Origin: Roseicyclus sp.
GTDB lineage: Bacteria > Pseudomonadota > Alphaproteobacteria > Rhodobacterales > Rhodobacteraceae
NCBI GenBank assembly: GCA_016763475.1
Contig: JAESTV010000281.1
Coordinates: 1 to 38,319, forward strand
DNA length: 38,319 nucleotides
Direction: 5' to 3'
Shown: in pieces, positions 17,334-27,531 of the stretch
Numbering within the stretch: the first letter of the stretch is position 1
Layout of the letters: the number at the start of each line of letters is the position of its first letter
Notes under the pieces: model-generated
Database searches by the model: none
Seen by the model: only the letters and a program-made list of their open reading frames with translations
Told to the model about the DNA's origin: nothing
Program-made: the position numbers and the translations under genes

Positions 17334-18350
17334 TCAGAAGTTGTCTTCGTACTTCTTGGCCAGTTCCTCGATGTTGTCAGGCGGCCAATCGACGATATCC
17401 ATGCCGAGGTGGAGACCCATCCCCGACAGCACTTCCTTGATCTCGTTAAGCGACTTGCGGCCGAAGTTCGGCGTGCGCAGCATCTCAGCTTCGGTTTTCT
17501 GGATCAGATCCCCGATGTAGACGATGTTGTCGTTCTTCAGGCAGTTTGCCGACCGAACCGAAAGCTCCAGCTCATCAACCTTCTTCAGCAGAAGCGGGTT
17601 GAATTCCAGATCGTCTTCATCGTCCTGACGGGTCGCACTTTCCGGCTCGTCAAAGTTCACGAAGATCGACAGCTGGTCCTGAATGATCCGCGCAGCGTAA
17701 GCCACGGCATCGTCAGGGGTCAGCGAGCCGTCAGTTTCCAGCTTCAGCGTCAGCTTGTCATAGTCCAGCACCTGGCCCTCACGGGTGGGCTGCACGTCAT
17801 AAGACACCTTCTTGACCGGCGAATAGATCGCATCAATCGGCATCAGGCCGATAGGCGCGTCTTCCGGGCGGTTCTTGTCAGCGGCCACATACCCTTTGCC
17901 GGTGTTCACCGTCAGTTCGATATACAGCTCCGCGCCATCATCAAGGTGGCACAAAACGTGGTCCTTGTTCAGAACCTCGATGCCCGCGCTTTCGCTGATG
18001 TCGCCAGCGGTCACAATCCTTGGCCCTTTAGCCGAGATCGAAACCCGCTTCGGGCCTTCGACTTCCATGCGGATCGCCACACCTTTAAGGTTCAGCACGA
18101 TGTCAGTGACATCTTCACGAACGCCAGCGATGCTGGAGAATTCATGCAGAACGCCATCAATCTGGACCGACGTGATGGCCGCGCCTTGCAGCGAGGACAT
18201 CAGAACGCGCCGCAGCGCGTTACCAAGGGTCAGGCCAAAGCCCCGCTCCAACGGCTCAGCAACAACAGTTGCCTTGCGCGCAGGATCATTACCCGGCTGA
18301 ACAACCAGCTGGGTAGGTTTGATCAGCTCTTGCCAATTTTTATGGATCAT
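17334..18350 (-). CDS. rpoA: DNA-directed RNA polymerase alpha subunit
   Basis: The alpha subunit dimerises to nucleate RNA polymerase assembly and contacts UP elements and activators. In the 338-aa protein the N-terminal domain shows [20 protein letters not shown], and the C-terminal domain shows [17 protein letters not shown] and [17 protein letters not shown], the DNA- and activator-contacting helices. The start is set at 18350 ([12 protein letters not shown]) with GGAGGG immediately upstream, rather than an in-frame ATG at 18392. It lies 110 bp after rpsK. As in other alphaproteobacteria, rpsD is not inserted between rpsK and rpoA. Confidence 0.98.
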   Translation of the reverse strand: MIHKNWQELIKPTQLVVQPGNDPARKATVVAEPLERGFGLTLGNALRRVLMSSLQGAAITSVQIDGVLHEFSSIAGVREDVTDIVLNLKGVAIRMEVEGPKRVSISAKGPRIVTAGDISESAGIEVLNKDHVLCHLDDGAELYIELTVNTGKGYVAADKNRPEDAPIGLMPIDAIYSPVKKVSYDVQPTREGQVLDYDKLTLKLETDGSLTPDDAVAYAARIIQDQLSIFVNFDEPESATRQDDEDDLEFNPLLLKKVDELELSVRSANCLKNDNIVYIGDLIQKTEAEMLRTPNFGRKSLNEIKEVLSGMGLHLGMDIVDWPPDNIEELAKKYEDNF

Positions 18351-18460
18351 ACGTCCCTCCATTCTTGTGTCGGTGGGATCCGTGTCCGACACGCTCGAGG
18401 ATCAAAATGACGTCACCGGGCCTTGGCGAACCAAAGCCCGGGGAAGTAGAGAAATCTGCC

Positions 18461-18850
18461 TTAAACGCGACGGCGCTTGGGCGGGCGACAGCCGTTGTGG
18501 GCCATCGGTGTCACGTCCCGAATGGACGATATCTGCAAGCCCAGAGCAGCCAAGGCGCGCAATGCGCTTTCACGACCCGAACCGGGGCCCTGAACTTCGA
18601 CTTCAAGCGTTTTCACGCCATGGTCCTGCGCCTTCTTGCCCGCATCTTCCGCCGCCATCTGTGCGGCAAACGGGGTCGATTTACGGCTACCCTTGAACCC
18701 CATCGTGCCAGCGGACGACCATGCGATCGCATTGCCCTGCACGTCAGAGATCAGGATTTTTGTGTTGTTGAATGAAGAGTTCACATGAGCAACGCCAGCG
18801 GCGATGTTCTTGGAGACCTTCTTCTTTGCGGGACGACGATCACGTGCCAT
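18461..18850 (-). CDS. rpsK: 30S ribosomal protein S11
   Basis: S11 forms part of the 30S platform near the mRNA exit. The 129-aa protein contains [51 protein letters not shown] and the invariant C-terminus [12 protein letters not shown]. An N-terminal basic stretch [14 protein letters not shown] is typical. It follows rpsM by 15 bp in the alpha operon and should be co-transcribed with rpsM, rpoA and rplQ. Confidence 0.98.
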   Translation of the reverse strand: MARDRRPAKKKVSKNIAAGVAHVNSSFNNTKILISDVQGNAIAWSSAGTMGFKGSRKSTPFAAQMAAEDAGKKAQDHGVKTLEVEVQGPGSGRESALRALAALGLQISSIRDVTPMAHNGCRPPKRRRV

Positions 18851-18865
18851 AAGCCCAGCCCTCCC

Positions 18866-19234
18866 TTATTTCTTCTTGCCGGCAATGGCCTTTGCGGGGC
18901 CTTTGCGGGTGCGTGCGTTGGTGTGTGTACGCTGACCGCGAACGGGCAGGTTACGACGATGCCGCAGGCCGCGGTAGCAGCCCAGGTCCATCAGACGTTT
19001 AATGTTCATCTGCTTTTCACGACGCAGGTCACCTTCGACGGCATAGTTGGCGTCGATGTGCTCACGAATCAGCAGGACCTCTGCGTCCGTCAGCTCATTC
19101 ACACGACGCGCCACATCAATACCCACCGCTTCGCAAATTGCGGCAGCAGAGGTGTGGCCAATTCCGGTAACATAAGTAAGCGCGATTGGGACGCGCTTGG
19201 CGGCGGGGATGTTAACCCCTGCAATACGAGCCAT
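18866..19234 (-). CDS. rpsM: 30S ribosomal protein S13
   Basis: S13 sits in the 30S head and makes inter-subunit bridges and P-site tRNA contacts. The 122-aa protein starts [19 protein letters not shown], has the [10 protein letters not shown] helix-turn region, [20 protein letters not shown] and a basic lysine-rich tail. The start at 19234 is chosen over a codon at 19243 from the invariant MARIAG N-terminus. It is the first gene after a 188-bp gap following adk, and a promoter-like pair sits in that gap. Confidence 0.98.
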   Translation of the reverse strand: MARIAGVNIPAAKRVPIALTYVTGIGHTSAAAICEAVGIDVARRVNELTDAEVLLIREHIDANYAVEGDLRREKQMNIKRLMDLGCYRGLRHRRNLPVRGQRTHTNARTRKGPAKAIAGKKK

Positions 19235-19371
19235 GCTTGGCATATCCTTTTCGTTGCGAGCCCGTAACGCCAGGCCCTTTTTTCACAACGTAAGCCCGGA
19301 CGATTACTGGCCGGGCTTGCGAGGTAATTTCACGGTGTCAGGCGGATGCCCGATTCCCGTCAAGATGGCGG

Positions 19372-19400
19372 TAGGTAGGCCCCATCAGCGGAAAGGTCAA
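19372..19400 (-). promoter_or_regulatory. Putative promoter of the rpsM-rpsK-rpoA-rplQ unit
   Basis: On the - strand TTGACC (19395-19400) is followed by exactly 17 bp and then TACCTA (19372-19377). It lies 138 bp upstream of rpsM in the adk-rpsM gap. The leader between them contains an 8-bp hairpin at 19292-19318, a possible site for ribosomal-protein feedback or partial termination. Confidence 0.55.
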
Positions 19401-19422
19401 GAGCCTGCCAGCAATGTGGCGA

Positions 19423-20064
19423 TCAGCTATCCAGAGCAACGGCGATATTGGTGGAGATGTCGTCAATCTCACCCAAACCATTGACCGATTTCAACAGCCC
19501 TTTGGCATAGTAATACCCGATCAGCGGAGAGGTCTGTTTGTAATACGCCAGCAGACGAGTCTTGAGGCTTTCCGCATTGTCATCCGCACGGCGCTTGAAA
19601 TCAGAGGCGCCACATTTGACACATTTTCCATCGGCCGGAATCGGTTTGGTTTCGTCGTTGTAGACTTCGCCACACCCGCCACAGGTGGACCGCGCAATGA
19701 TGCGGGCAACAAGCGCCTCATCATCAACCTGCATCTCAATCACGCAATCAAGGGTCTGGCCCATCTCGTCCATCAACTGACCCAGCGCATCAGCCTGAGG
19801 CAAGGTCCGGGGAAACCCATCAAAGATGAAGCCGGTGCCGCCGCCCTCCAACTTCTCGCGGATCAGGCCGATGACAATCTCATCGGTGACAAGCTGGCCG
19901 CTGGCCATAACCGCCGCAACGCGGTTTCCCATCTCGGTGCCGCTGTCTTTCGCGTCACGTAACATGTCACCTGTGGATAGCTGCACCAAGCCACGGCCAT
20001 CTACGAGGATACGAGCCTGGGTGCCTTTTCCCGCACCCGGCGGTCCAAGTAGAATGATGTTCAT
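19423..20064 (-). CDS. adk: Adenylate kinase, zinc-type LID
   Basis: Adk interconverts ATP, AMP and ADP. The 213-aa protein has P-loop [10 protein letters not shown] (residues 7-16), the AMP-binding [10 protein letters not shown], the DGFPRT motif, and a long LID domain. The LID carries four cysteines ([10 protein letters not shown] and KCVKCGASD), the pattern of zinc-binding adenylate kinases. Its start overlaps the secY stop by 4 nt, matching the common bacterial secY-adk arrangement. A gap with a promoter-like pair follows before rpsM. Confidence 0.97.
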   Translation of the reverse strand: MNIILLGPPGAGKGTQARILVDGRGLVQLSTGDMLRDAKDSGTEMGNRVAAVMASGQLVTDEIVIGLIREKLEGGGTGFIFDGFPRTLPQADALGQLMDEMGQTLDCVIEMQVDDEALVARIIARSTCGGCGEVYNDETKPIPADGKCVKCGASDFKRRADDNAESLKTRLLAYYKQTSPLIGYYYAKGLLKSVNGLGEIDDISTNIAVALDS

Positions 20065-21431
20065 CGACGCGCAGGCCCTTTGCGTGGTTTCTTTGCGCCA
20101 CCCTTACGACCACGAAGCTGCGATTTTTCAAGCAGACCTTCGTATTGGTGGGCCAGTAGATGAGACTGGATTTGTTGCACGGTGTCCATACCTACCGACA
20201 CGATGATCAGAATCGAGGTGCCGCCGAAGTAGGCGGTGATCGACAGGTTGGTGCGCACAATTTCAGGCATCAAGATGACCAGCGTCAGGTAACCGGCACC
20301 CAGAACAAGGGTGCGTCGCACCACAAAATCAAGGTATTCCGCCGTCCGCGCACCGGGGCGAATGCCCGGAATGAAACCGTTCTGGTTCTTCAGATTGTCC
20401 GCAACGTCTTCGACTTTGAACGATACGTTAAGCGTGTAGAAATAGGTGAAGAACACGATCATAGCGGCAAAGAAGATCAGATACAGGGGCTGACCAGGGC
20501 CGAAGTTGGCCAAGATCCAGCCCATAACCGGACCAGCGCCTTCTGCACCGCCAAAGGTTGTTAGCGTTGTCGGCAACAACAGCAGGGACGAGGCGAAGAT
20601 CGCCGGGATCACACCCGCCGGGTTCACCTTGATCGGCAGGTGGCTGGAGCTGCCGTCATAAACCTTCATCCCCACCTGACGGCGCGGATACTGGATATGG
20701 ATCTTGCGCAAAGATCGCTCCATGAAGACCACAAAGAACAGCGTCGCAATCAACATCACAATCACGCCAAGGATCGCAGGTGTCGAAATCGCGCCTTGGC
20801 GGCCGGTTTCAAAGAACTGCGCCAACGCGGCGGGGATCTCGGCAATGATGCCGACGAAGATGATAAGTGAGATACCGTTGCCGATACCCCGGTTGGTGAT
20901 CTGCTCACCCAACCACATCAGGAACATCGTGCCGCCAACCAGCGTGATCACGCAAGCGGTCCGGAAGAACCAACCGGGATCAGAGGCGAGGCCGCCACTT
21001 TCCATGCTGACAGCAAGGCCAAACGCCTGCGCAGTAGCCAGCGCGACAGTGCCATAACGGGTGTATTGGTTGAGCTTCTTGCGCCCCTGCTCACCGTCTT
21101 TCTTCAACGCCTCCATTGCCGGCACCATGGCCGACATGAGCTGCACGATGATCGAGGCCGAGATGTAGGGCATGATCCCGAGGGCAAAGACCCCCATGCG
21201 GCTTAGGGCGCCGCCGGTGAACATGTTCAGAACGCCGCCGATACCGGACTGGGCCGCCTCAAAGAAGTTGCGCAGCTCGATCGCATCAATGCCGGGCACC
21301 GGAATATAGGTGCCGATCCGGTAAATTATCAGGAGACCCAACGTGAACCAGATGCGCTGACGTAACTCGGTCGCTTTGCCGAACGCGCTCCAACTCATGT
21401 TGGAGGCCATTTGCTCCGCTGCTGACGTCAT
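20061..21431 (-). CDS. secY: Preprotein translocase subunit SecY
   Basis: SecY is the pore of the Sec translocon. The 456-aa protein has ten hydrophobic segments, an N-terminal [20 protein letters not shown], the plug-region motif [20 protein letters not shown], the cytoplasmic loop with [20 protein letters not shown], and the C-terminal [17 protein letters not shown]. The tail is basic ([17 protein letters not shown]). The start at 21431 has GTGAGG upstream; MASNMSW at 21410 is an alternative. It lies 132 bp after rplO and overlaps adk by 4 nt. Confidence 0.97.
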   Translation of the reverse strand: MTSAAEQMASNMSWSAFGKATELRQRIWFTLGLLIIYRIGTYIPVPGIDAIELRNFFEAAQSGIGGVLNMFTGGALSRMGVFALGIMPYISASIIVQLMSAMVPAMEALKKDGEQGRKKLNQYTRYGTVALATAQAFGLAVSMESGGLASDPGWFFRTACVITLVGGTMFLMWLGEQITNRGIGNGISLIIFVGIIAEIPAALAQFFETGRQGAISTPAILGVIVMLIATLFFVVFMERSLRKIHIQYPRRQVGMKVYDGSSSHLPIKVNPAGVIPAIFASSLLLLPTTLTTFGGAEGAGPVMGWILANFGPGQPLYLIFFAAMIVFFTYFYTLNVSFKVEDVADNLKNQNGFIPGIRPGARTAEYLDFVVRRTLVLGAGYLTLVILMPEIVRTNLSITAYFGGTSILIIVSVGMDTVQQIQSHLLAHQYEGLLEKSQLRGRKGGAKKPRKGPARR

Positions 21432-21563
21432 AGTGCCTCACTTACACGCTAAAGCCGTGGAACCCGGATACGGGATCCTGCGGCGCGAGAAAATCTTAAG
21501 GAAATATGTAGGCGGAGAGGTCTCCGCCCACAACCGTTTCACGAGTCAAAAAACCGCGGTGGG

Positions 21564-22037
21564 TTACTCCGCCGCAGCAGGGGCTGCAACAGTCAGGGCG
21601 CCACCGGCCTTCGATACGGCCTCAATCGCCGCTTTCGAGGCCCCCGTGACAGTGATCGTCAGCTTGCCCGAGACCTCACCTTTGGCCAGAACCCGCACGC
21701 CATCCAGCTTGCGGCGCACCAGACCCGACGCGATCAGCGCGTCTTCGGTGATCTCGGCTTTGCCATCAATCTTGCCCGCGTCCACGAACTTCTGGATCAG
21801 GCCCAGGTTCACAACCGCGAACTTTTTCCGGTTGGGCTTGTTGAAACCACGCTTGGGAAGACGCTGGTACAAGGGCATCTGGCCGCCCTCAAAGGCGTTG
21901 ATCGCCACACCCGAACGGGACTTCTGACCCTTGATACCACGGCCACCCATCTTACCGGTGCCGGAACCGGGACCACGACCAACGCGCTTGCGGCGTTTGG
22001 TGGCACCAGGATTGTCACTCAATTCATGCAGTTTCAT
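21564..22037 (-). CDS. rplO: 50S ribosomal protein L15
   Basis: L15 is a late-assembling 50S protein. The 157-aa product starts [20 protein letters not shown], has the glycine-rich [20 protein letters not shown] and [15 protein letters not shown], and ends in an Ala-rich tail. The start at 22037 has GAGGAGAAG just upstream; the frame is open to 22637 but that part is antisense to another gene. It is separated from its usual neighbour rpmD by insertion C, and a promoter-like pair lies about 100 bp upstream. Confidence 0.98.
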   Translation of the reverse strand: MKLHELSDNPGATKRRKRVGRGPGSGTGKMGGRGIKGQKSRSGVAINAFEGGQMPLYQRLPKRGFNKPNRKKFAVVNLGLIQKFVDAGKIDGKAEITEDALIASGLVRRKLDGVRVLAKGEVSGKLTITVTGASKAAIEAVSKAGGALTVAAPAAAE

Positions 22038-22134
22038 GTCGCTTCTCCTCTGCCGGATGCGGCCCCCAGCGACGGGAGCGGCCGACCACGGCGTTTGCAA
22101 TATTGTCTGAGGCCCCGGATTGGGCCACTGTGGG

Positions 22135-22163
22135 CGTATAAGCGCGTGCCAAGGCTCGTGCAA
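22135..22163 (-). promoter_or_regulatory. Putative promoter of the rplO-secY-adk unit
   Basis: On the - strand TTGCAC (22158-22163), a 17-bp spacer, then TATACG (22135-22140). It lies 98 bp upstream of rplO and overlaps the region just before the divergent exported-protein gene. It would restart transcription after the terminator that follows rpmD. Confidence 0.65.
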
Positions 22164-22181
22164 CATGTTTTGAAGAACCCA

Positions 22182-22706
22182 ATGTTCAAGGGTATTTTGA
22201 CTCTTCTGGCCCTTCTGCTTGCCGGGGCCGTGAACGCGCAGGACATCACAATTTCGATGGCTCTGATCAGGCCCGGGTCTACCATCACAATGCGCACCAG
22301 CGAGGGTGCCGTGTTTACCCACCACATGTTGGGTCAGTCTGCCCCTGGCGAATTCAGCTTCGAGACCTATGCAGGCCCCCATTCCACTGGCGACCCAACC
22401 TTTATCCAGTACACAGATGCCGATGGAAACCTCACCCGGCTGGTTAATGCAGAGGGCCAGACACACCTGTGGCTGCCGCACCGTTGCAACCGCACGTTGG
22501 GCCTGTGTGACTTTATCGAGGTGCGCCCCGACGGGACCCGACATTCTGGTCTGCGCACCACAACCCAGATCCCCGGTGGGTTTAGCTATCTGGTGATCAA
22601 CCCGGCGGGTGAAACTGTCCTGGAAGGCAATGCGCAACTGGACCTGATGGGCTGGACCAAATCAGTTGATTTCCGCAGGGGCAATCGGCCCGCCATACAG
22701 GCGTAA
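22182..22706 (+). CDS. Hypothetical exported protein (insertion C)
   Basis: A 174-aa protein with a clear signal peptide ([19 protein letters not shown], cleavage before QD). The mature part is beta-rich and has one cysteine pair (RCNRTLGLC) that could form a small disulfide loop; no family is recognised. It lies on the strand opposite to the ribosomal genes, between rplO and rpmD, which are adjacent in the standard spc operon. The start was set at the signal peptide methionine; the frame is open upstream to 22026 but that part is antisense to rplO. A weak GAAGAA is the only Shine-Dalgarno candidate. A periplasmic or surface location is inferred. Confidence 0.72.
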   Translation: MFKGILTLLALLLAGAVNAQDITISMALIRPGSTITMRTSEGAVFTHHMLGQSAPGEFSFETYAGPHSTGDPTFIQYTDADGNLTRLVNAEGQTHLWLPHRCNRTLGLCDFIEVRPDGTRHSGLRTTTQIPGGFSYLVINPAGETVLEGNAQLDLMGWTKSVDFRRGNRPAIQA

Positions 22707-22857
22707 ATGGTGTCGTCATCCTACAACTGACGCCTGTTTGGCCGCCTCAGCAAGAGCACCGGTGGGGCCACGTGGCCAACAAGCCCCTTGAAGGGCCAGC
22801 AGCACGTCCCTGAACCTGAACAGGCGAAATATACGTGGCCACGCGGCTTCACGCAAA

Positions 22858-22889
22858 GAAAAAGCCCCGACCTGGTGGCCGGGGCTTTT
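22858..22889. terminator. Terminator after rpmD (and the opposing exported-protein gene)
   Basis: AAAGCCCCG (22861-22869) pairs with CGGGGCTTT (22880-22888) around a 10-nt loop. Read on the - strand it lies 40 bp past the rpmD stop and is followed by TTTTTCTTT, a strong intrinsic terminator. It would end the rpmC-to-rpmD transcript before rplO. Confidence 0.85.
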
Positions 22890-22928
22890 GAATGTGGCGC
22901 CTCGTGGGCGACATGCGGAGGCGCAGGT

Positions 22929-23117
22929 TTACCCGCGCTCTTCGATGATTTCCACCAGATGGCTGATCTTGTTGACCATGCCGCGCACCGAGGGGGTATC
23001 CTCAAGTTCACGGGTTTTGTGCATCTTGTTCAGGCCCAGGCCAATCAGCGTCTTGCGCTGGATGGCCGGGCGACGGATGGGCGAGCCCACCTGCTTTACG
23101 ACGATGGTTTTTGCCAT
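22929..23117 (-). CDS. rpmD: 50S ribosomal protein L30
   Basis: The 62-aa protein is full length for bacterial L30, with [20 protein letters not shown], the [20 protein letters not shown] motif and [11 protein letters not shown] near the end. It follows rpsE by 5 bp, and is the last gene of its transcription unit because a strong terminator and an opposing gene separate it from rplO. Confidence 0.98.
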   Translation of the reverse strand: MAKTIVVKQVGSPIRRPAIQRKTLIGLGLNKMHKTRELEDTPSVRGMVNKISHLVEIIEERG

Positions 23118-23122
23118 AATGC

Positions 23123-23698
23123 TCAGGCCTCCTCAGTCGCAGCTTCAGCCGCAGGTGCTTCATCACGTTTGGACAGAATGTCAGCGACCTTCTTGCCGCG
23201 ACGTGCCGCGATCTGGCGCGGGCTGGATTCTTTGCGCAGGCCATCAAGTGTGGCACGGATCATGTTGTAGGGGTTCTGGGACCCGGTCGACTTCGAGACC
23301 ACGTCTTTGATGCCCAACATCTCGAACACGGCACGCATCGGACCACCGGCGATGATCCCGGTCCCTTCAGGTGCCGTACGCATCACAACCTTGCCGGCGC
23401 CGTGACGGCCCAGAATGTCATGGTGCAACGTGCGGCCTTCTTTCAGCGGCACGCGGATCAGCTGGCGCTTGGCCTGCTCGGTTGCCTTGCGGATTGCCTC
23501 AGGCACCTCTTTGGCTTTGCCTTTGCCGAAACCGACACGGCCACGCTGGTCACCCACAACCACAAGGGCTGCGAACCCAAAGCGCTTACCGCCTTTGACG
23601 GTCTTGGACACACGGTTGATCGCAACCAGGCGGTCGGCGAATTCAGGGGTCTCGTCGCGATCATTGCGGCGTCCCCGGCGTTCGTTACGTTCTGCCAT
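23123..23698 (-). CDS. rpsE: 30S ribosomal protein S5
   Basis: S5 takes part in decoding accuracy and mRNA unwinding at the entry channel. The 191-aa protein has [20 protein letters not shown], the RNA-binding [39 protein letters not shown] and [16 protein letters not shown] charged N-terminal extension ([15 protein letters not shown]) and an Ala/Glu-rich C-terminus are alphaproteobacterial traits. It follows rplR by 114 bp, an unusually wide gap for this cluster. Confidence 0.98.
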   Translation of the reverse strand: MAERNERRGRRNDRDETPEFADRLVAINRVSKTVKGGKRFGFAALVVVGDQRGRVGFGKGKAKEVPEAIRKATEQAKRQLIRVPLKEGRTLHHDILGRHGAGKVVMRTAPEGTGIIAGGPMRAVFEMLGIKDVVSKSTGSQNPYNMIRATLDGLRKESSPRQIAARRGKKVADILSKRDEAPAAEAATEEA

Positions 23699-23812
23699 AT
23701 GGCAATTCCTTATCTCAGAGACGCAGCAAGGCGCCGAAAAAATCCGACCGCAGTGGACGCAAGCGCCCCTCGATCATCGAGGGCGCACCTTTCGGCGCGC
23801 CCTACTGGTATC

Positions 23813-24172
23813 TTAGAACTTCAGGCCACCCTCACGTGCTGCGTCGGCCAAAGCCTTCACACGCCCGTGGAACAGGAAGCCACCACGATCGAAGTAACAT
23901 TCTTCGACCCCAGCCTTCTTCGCCCGATCAGCAATGGTTTCGCCCACCTTGGCGGCGGCCTCCACGTTGTTCTTGCCGACAATCCCCAGCGACGGCTCCA
24001 GCGACGAGGCCGAAGCCAGCGTAACGCCATTGAGATCGTCGATCAGTTGGACAGAGATGTTCTTGTTCGAACGATGAACCGATAGACGCGCACGCCCGTT
24101 AGCCATCTTCCGCATTTTGTTCCGGTTGCGCAGGCGGCGCTTCTGGAACAAGTCTCTTTTGCTCATAGCCAT
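23813..24172 (-). CDS. rplR: 50S ribosomal protein L18
   Basis: L18 brings 5S rRNA into the 50S central protuberance. The 119-aa protein has [28 protein letters not shown] and the conserved [20 protein letters not shown], ending AREGGLKF. The start at 24172 (MAMSKRDLF) has GGTGG about 10 nt upstream; the ATG at 24166 is possible, and in-frame sequence to 24322 is antisense to rplF content. It follows rplF by 13 bp. Confidence 0.98.
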   Translation of the reverse strand: MAMSKRDLFQKRRLRNRNKMRKMANGRARLSVHRSNKNISVQLIDDLNGVTLASASSLEPSLGIVGKNNVEAAAKVGETIADRAKKAGVEECYFDRGGFLFHGRVKALADAAREGGLKF

Positions 24173-24185
24173 GTTCAAGCCACCC

Positions 24186-24719
24186 TTACTTTTTCTTGCC
24201 TTCCTTCCGGAAGATATACTCACCCTTGTAGCGGATGCCTTTGCCTTTATAGGGCTCGGGCGCACGCCACTCGCGAATGTTCGCTGCAACCTGACCAACA
24301 AGCTGTTGGTCGTTTCCTTCAATGATCACCTCGGTGTTCTTCGGGCACGTCACTGTGACGCCCTCGGGAACGATGAAGTCGACATCGTGGGAATACCCAA
24401 GGGACAGCTTCAGGGAATTGCCCTGCATCTGCGCCCGGTAACCCACGCCGCTGATCGCAAGTTCTTTCTTGAAACCGTCGGTGACACCGGTGACGAGGTT
24501 CTGCACCATGGTGCGGGACATGCCCCACTGCTGACGTGCGCGCTTGGACTTACCGCGCGGCTCAACCGTGATTGCATTGTCCGCGACAGTCAAAGTGATG
24601 TCGTCGGTTGCTGTGAAGGAGCGGGAGCCTTTCGGCCCCTTTACCTGAATGGTCTGACCCGACACGGAGGCTTCTACGCCCCCGGGCAGCTCGACCGGTT
24701 TTTTACCAATACGAGACAT
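24186..24719 (-). CDS. rplF: 50S ribosomal protein L6
   Basis: L6 lies near the GTPase-associated region of the 50S subunit. The 177-aa protein starts [14 protein letters not shown], has [37 protein letters not shown] and the C-terminal signature [20 protein letters not shown]. Length and spacing (12 bp after rpsH, 13 bp before rplR) are standard for the spc operon. Confidence 0.98.
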   Translation of the reverse strand: MSRIGKKPVELPGGVEASVSGQTIQVKGPKGSRSFTATDDITLTVADNAITVEPRGKSKRARQQWGMSRTMVQNLVTGVTDGFKKELAISGVGYRAQMQGNSLKLSLGYSHDVDFIVPEGVTVTCPKNTEVIIEGNDQQLVGQVAANIREWRAPEPYKGKGIRYKGEYIFRKEGKKK

Positions 24720-24731
24720 TGCCAGATCTCC

Positions 24732-25124
24732 CTAGAAGATTGTGCAAAGCACTTCGCCGCCAACATTCTGGCTGCGGGCACTTGCATCGGACATCACGCC
24801 AATCGAGGTGGAGACGATTGACACACCAAGGCCCTGACGGACCTGCGGGATGTCACCCACACTCATATAGACGCGACGGCCTGGTTTGGACACGCGCTTC
24901 AGTTCACGAATGACAGGGATGCCTTCGTAATACTTCAGACTGATCTCAAAGGCCGGGTGGCCATCTTTACCAGTCGTGGGCTCGTACCCGCGAATGTAGC
25001 CTTCGTCCGTCAGCACATCCAGAACGCGAGCGCGCTGCTTGGAGGCCGGGGTTTCGACTACGGACTTTCCGCGCATCTGGGAGTTCCGGATGCGGGTCAG
25101 CATATCACCGAGAGGATCGTTCAT
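24732..25124 (-). CDS. rpsH: 30S ribosomal protein S8
   Basis: S8 binds 16S helix 21 and in E. coli is the translational repressor of the spc operon. The 130-aa protein starts [20 protein letters not shown], has [20 protein letters not shown] and [20 protein letters not shown], and ends GGEVLCTIF. Whether it regulates this rearranged cluster through a site in rplE cannot be read from sequence. It is 12 bp after rpsN. Confidence 0.98.
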   Translation of the reverse strand: MNDPLGDMLTRIRNSQMRGKSVVETPASKQRARVLDVLTDEGYIRGYEPTTGKDGHPAFEISLKYYEGIPVIRELKRVSKPGRRVYMSVGDIPQVRQGLGVSIVSTSIGVMSDASARSQNVGGEVLCTIF

Positions 25125-25136
25125 TTTATCGCTCCC

Positions 25137-25442
25137 TTACCAGCTCGACTTGACCATGCCGGGGATCAGACCATCAGAGGCCAGATCACGCAGCATAATC
25201 CGCGACATTTTCAGCTTACGGTAATACGACCTAGGGCGTCCGGTCAGCTGACAACGGTTGTGAAGACGGGTGGCAGAGCTGTCTCGGGGCAATTTCGCCA
25301 GATTAAGGCTTGCCTTGAAGCGCTCTTCCATCGGCTTCGATTGGTCGTTTACGATCTCTTTAAGAGCAGCGCGTTTGGTGGCGTATTTTGCCACTAGTCG
25401 CTGACGCTTAAGTTCGCGTTGAACCATGGAGACTTTGGCCAT
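25137..25442 (-). CDS. rpsN: 30S ribosomal protein S14
   Basis: The 101-aa protein is the long, zinc-free form of S14: there is no CxxC pair, and the C-terminal signature reads [19 protein letters not shown]. An N-terminal helix-rich half contains [21 protein letters not shown]14 helps assemble the 30S head. It lies between rplE and rpsH with short spacers (18 and 12 bp), as in the standard spc operon. Confidence 0.98.
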   Translation of the reverse strand: MAKVSMVQRELKRQRLVAKYATKRAALKEIVNDQSKPMEERFKASLNLAKLPRDSSATRLHNRCQLTGRPRSYYRKLKMSRIMLRDLASDGLIPGMVKSSW

Positions 25443-25460
25443 GTGTCTGTTCCTTTCGCG

Positions 25461-26021
25461 TCAGGCGTTGAAGGGCATGTTGAAGTGCTTCAGAAGCGAC
25501 TTCGCCTCGGCGTCGTTGTCCGCCGTTGTGACAATAATCACGTCGATGCCCCAGACTTCGTCGACTTTGTCGAAGTTGATCTCGGGGAAAACGATGTGTT
25601 CCTTGATACCAAAGGCAAAGTTGCCGCGGCCATCAAATGACGGCTTCACACCACGGAAGTCCCGGATACGGGGCATTGCAATGGTGGTCAGACGATCAAT
25701 GAAGTCATACATGCGGTCGCCGCGCAGCGTGACCTTGGTCCCAAGCGGCATATCTTCACGGACCCGAAAACCCGCAATCGATTTTTTCGCTTTGGTGACA
25801 ATGGCGTGCTGGCCTGCGATGGCGGTCAGATCTTCCTGGGCCGATTTGGCTTTCTTGGAATCACGAACCGCTTCCGCACCGCAGCCGATGTTGAGAACAA
25901 TTTTCTCAAGGCGCGGGATCTGCATGTCGTTCTTGTAGCCGAACTCTTCTTTCATCGCGGCCTTGATGGTCTCGTTGAACATGGCCTTCATGCGTGGGGT
26001 ATATTTGGCGGTATCCAACAT
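25461..26021 (-). CDS. rplE: 50S ribosomal protein L5
   Basis: L5 binds 5S rRNA and contacts P-site tRNA. The 186-aa protein has [60 protein letters not shown] and [11 protein letters not shown], the conserved L5 blocks. Its start codon shares one base with the rplX stop, indicating translational coupling. Confidence 0.98.
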   Translation of the reverse strand: MLDTAKYTPRMKAMFNETIKAAMKEEFGYKNDMQIPRLEKIVLNIGCGAEAVRDSKKAKSAQEDLTAIAGQHAIVTKAKKSIAGFRVREDMPLGTKVTLRGDRMYDFIDRLTTIAMPRIRDFRGVKPSFDGRGNFAFGIKEHIVFPEINFDKVDEVWGIDVIIVTTADNDAEAKSLLKHFNMPFNA

Positions 26022-26326
26022 CAGATCACGTCCCCCGTGGTCTTGGCGACGCGAACTTTCTTGCCGTCTTCAACTTTGAAGCCGACACGGGTCGCTTTAC
26101 CGTTTGCATCGAGAAGCGCCAGGTTCGACAGCTGGATCGGCATCGCTTGCGGGATGCGGCCACCCTGGTTCGATTGGCTTTGCTTGGTGTGGCGGATGGC
26201 GATGTTCACGCCTTCCACAATGGCTTTGCCGACAGACGGGTTAATCGAGGCGATCTCGCCCTTTTGACCCTTGTCTTTGCCGGCAAGCACGACGACCTTG
26301 TCGCCCTTTTTCAACTTCGCAGCCAT
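26021..26326 (-). CDS. rplX: 50S ribosomal protein L24
   Basis: L24 initiates 50S assembly. The 101-aa protein starts [20 protein letters not shown], which is the KOW motif, followed by [19 protein letters not shown] and a beta-rich C-terminus ending TGDVI. The start at 26326 is preferred over a codon at 26347 from family alignment, and places it 1 nt after the rplN stop. Confidence 0.98.
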   Translation of the reverse strand: MAAKLKKGDKVVVLAGKDKGQKGEIASINPSVGKAIVEGVNIAIRHTKQSQSNQGGRIPQAMPIQLSNLALLDANGKATRVGFKVEDGKKVRVAKTTGDVI

Positions 26327-26327
26327 C

Positions 26328-26696
26328 TTACAGCACCTCCGGTGCAAGCGAGATGATCTTCATGAAGTTCTTCGCCCGCAACTCACGAACCACTGGCCCA
26401 AAGATACGGGTGCCCATCGGTTCGTTGTTGTTGCCGAGGATCACTGCGGCATTGCTATCGAAGCTGATAGCCGTGCCATCTTCACGGCGAACTTGCTTGG
26501 CAGTGCGAACGACAACGGCCTTGCGGACGTCCCCTTTCTTCACACGACCACGCGGAATGGCTTCCTTCACCGAGACGACAATAATGTCACCTACGGAGGC
26601 GTATCTACGCTTGGAACCACCCAGAACCTTGATGCACTGAACACGGCGAGCGCCGCTGTTGTCAGCAACATCCAGATTGGTCTGCATCTGGATCAT
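26328..26696 (-). CDS. rplN: 50S ribosomal protein L14
   Basis: L14 forms an inter-subunit bridge. The 122-aa protein is highly conserved: [60 protein letters not shown] and [20 protein letters not shown]. It lies 77 bp after rpsQ and 1 nt before rplX. Confidence 0.98.
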   Translation of the reverse strand: MIQMQTNLDVADNSGARRVQCIKVLGGSKRRYASVGDIIVVSVKEAIPRGRVKKGDVRKAVVVRTAKQVRREDGTAISFDSNAAVILGNNNEPMGTRIFGPVVRELRAKNFMKIISLAPEVL

Positions 26697-26773
26697 TTGG
26701 TTTCTCCCGACGTCCCGGACCGGCGTTACTGCACATTGGCCCGGGGGTTTCGCTCAAACCGAAAAGTGAACGC

Positions 26774-27004
26774 TTAGGTAGCGATCACCTCCCAGCGTTT
26801 GGATTTCGAGATCGGGGCGCATTCCTGAATGCGAACTTGGTCCCCGGTCTTGTACGTATTCTTCGGATCGTGTGCCCGATACTTCTTGGACTTCCGGATC
26901 GTCTTCTGCATGACCGGGTGCTTGAAGCGACGCTCCACGGATACGGTCACGGTCTGTTCGTTGGCATCGCTGGTTACGGTGCCGGTAAGGATTCGCTTGG
27001 GCAT
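26774..27004 (-). CDS. rpsQ: 30S ribosomal protein S17
   Basis: S17 is a primary 16S-binding protein. The 76-aa OB-fold protein has [40 protein letters not shown] and [20 protein letters not shown], ending [13 protein letters not shown]. It lies 4 bp after rpmC. Confidence 0.98.
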   Translation of the reverse strand: MPKRILTGTVTSDANEQTVTVSVERRFKHPVMQKTIRKSKKYRAHDPKNTYKTGDQVRIQECAPISKSKRWEVIAT

Positions 27005-27008
27005 GTGC

Positions 27009-27233
27009 TTACGCCTCCGCTTCGATGGTTGCGTCAGACGCGGCAGCTGCCGCTTTTTCGTTCAGAATGGTCTTGACCCGCGCGGCATCCCGGCGAACCT
27101 GACGCATACGAGCGGTATTTTCGAATTGGCCGGTGGCCTGCTGGAAGCGGAGGTTAAAGGCCTCCTTCTTCAGCTGAACCAGCTCATCACGGAGCTGATC
27201 CGGCGTCTTGTCACGCATTTCCTGGGCGCTCAT
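27009..27233 (-). CDS. rpmC: 50S ribosomal protein L29
   Basis: L29 borders the peptide exit tunnel and helps dock SRP and trigger factor. The 74-aa protein has the two-helix fold [55 protein letters not shown], with an Ala-rich tail. The start at 27233 has AAAGGA upstream; in-frame codons to 27371 are non-family. It is normally the gene after rplP; here 2.9 kb of other genes separate them, and rpmC opens its own unit behind a promoter. Confidence 0.97.
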   Translation of the reverse strand: MSAQEMRDKTPDQLRDELVQLKKEAFNLRFQQATGQFENTARMRQVRRDAARVKTILNEKAAAAASDATIEAEA

Positions 27234-27323
27234 GCGCTGTTCCTTTGTAACATCACCAGACGGCCCCTTGCTGTTTGATGCAGGGTCACCGTGATTCTGA
27301 TGGAAATCGGTGAATAGAGGGGT

Positions 27324-27352
27324 GCTATAGGGGGGATGCTGACTTGAAGCAA
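27324..27352 (-). promoter_or_regulatory. Putative strong promoter of the rpmC-rpmD ribosomal unit
   Basis: On the - strand TTGCTT (27347-27352), a 17-bp spacer ending in six C residues, then TATAGC (27324-27329). It lies about 90 bp upstream of rpmC, just after insertion B. The -10 matches the TATA(G/A) form of strong alphaproteobacterial promoters. Confidence 0.7.
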
Positions 27353-27531
27353 CCCCTAGTCCGTTGGCCAATCCGAGCAGTCGTATTCGGCAACAATATC
27401 TGCCGTCAGTTTGCCTGGGTCCACTGTGAACTCACTTTCGCCGAGATCGCGACTATGGGAGCTTTGGCCGACAATTATTGCCGTGCGTGGCACAGCGCAC
27501 TTGAGTAGCAATCCCCCAGAACGGGTGGCGT

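Noticed and set aside
17409-18410. 333-codon + strand frame
   Set aside because: Antisense of rpoA.
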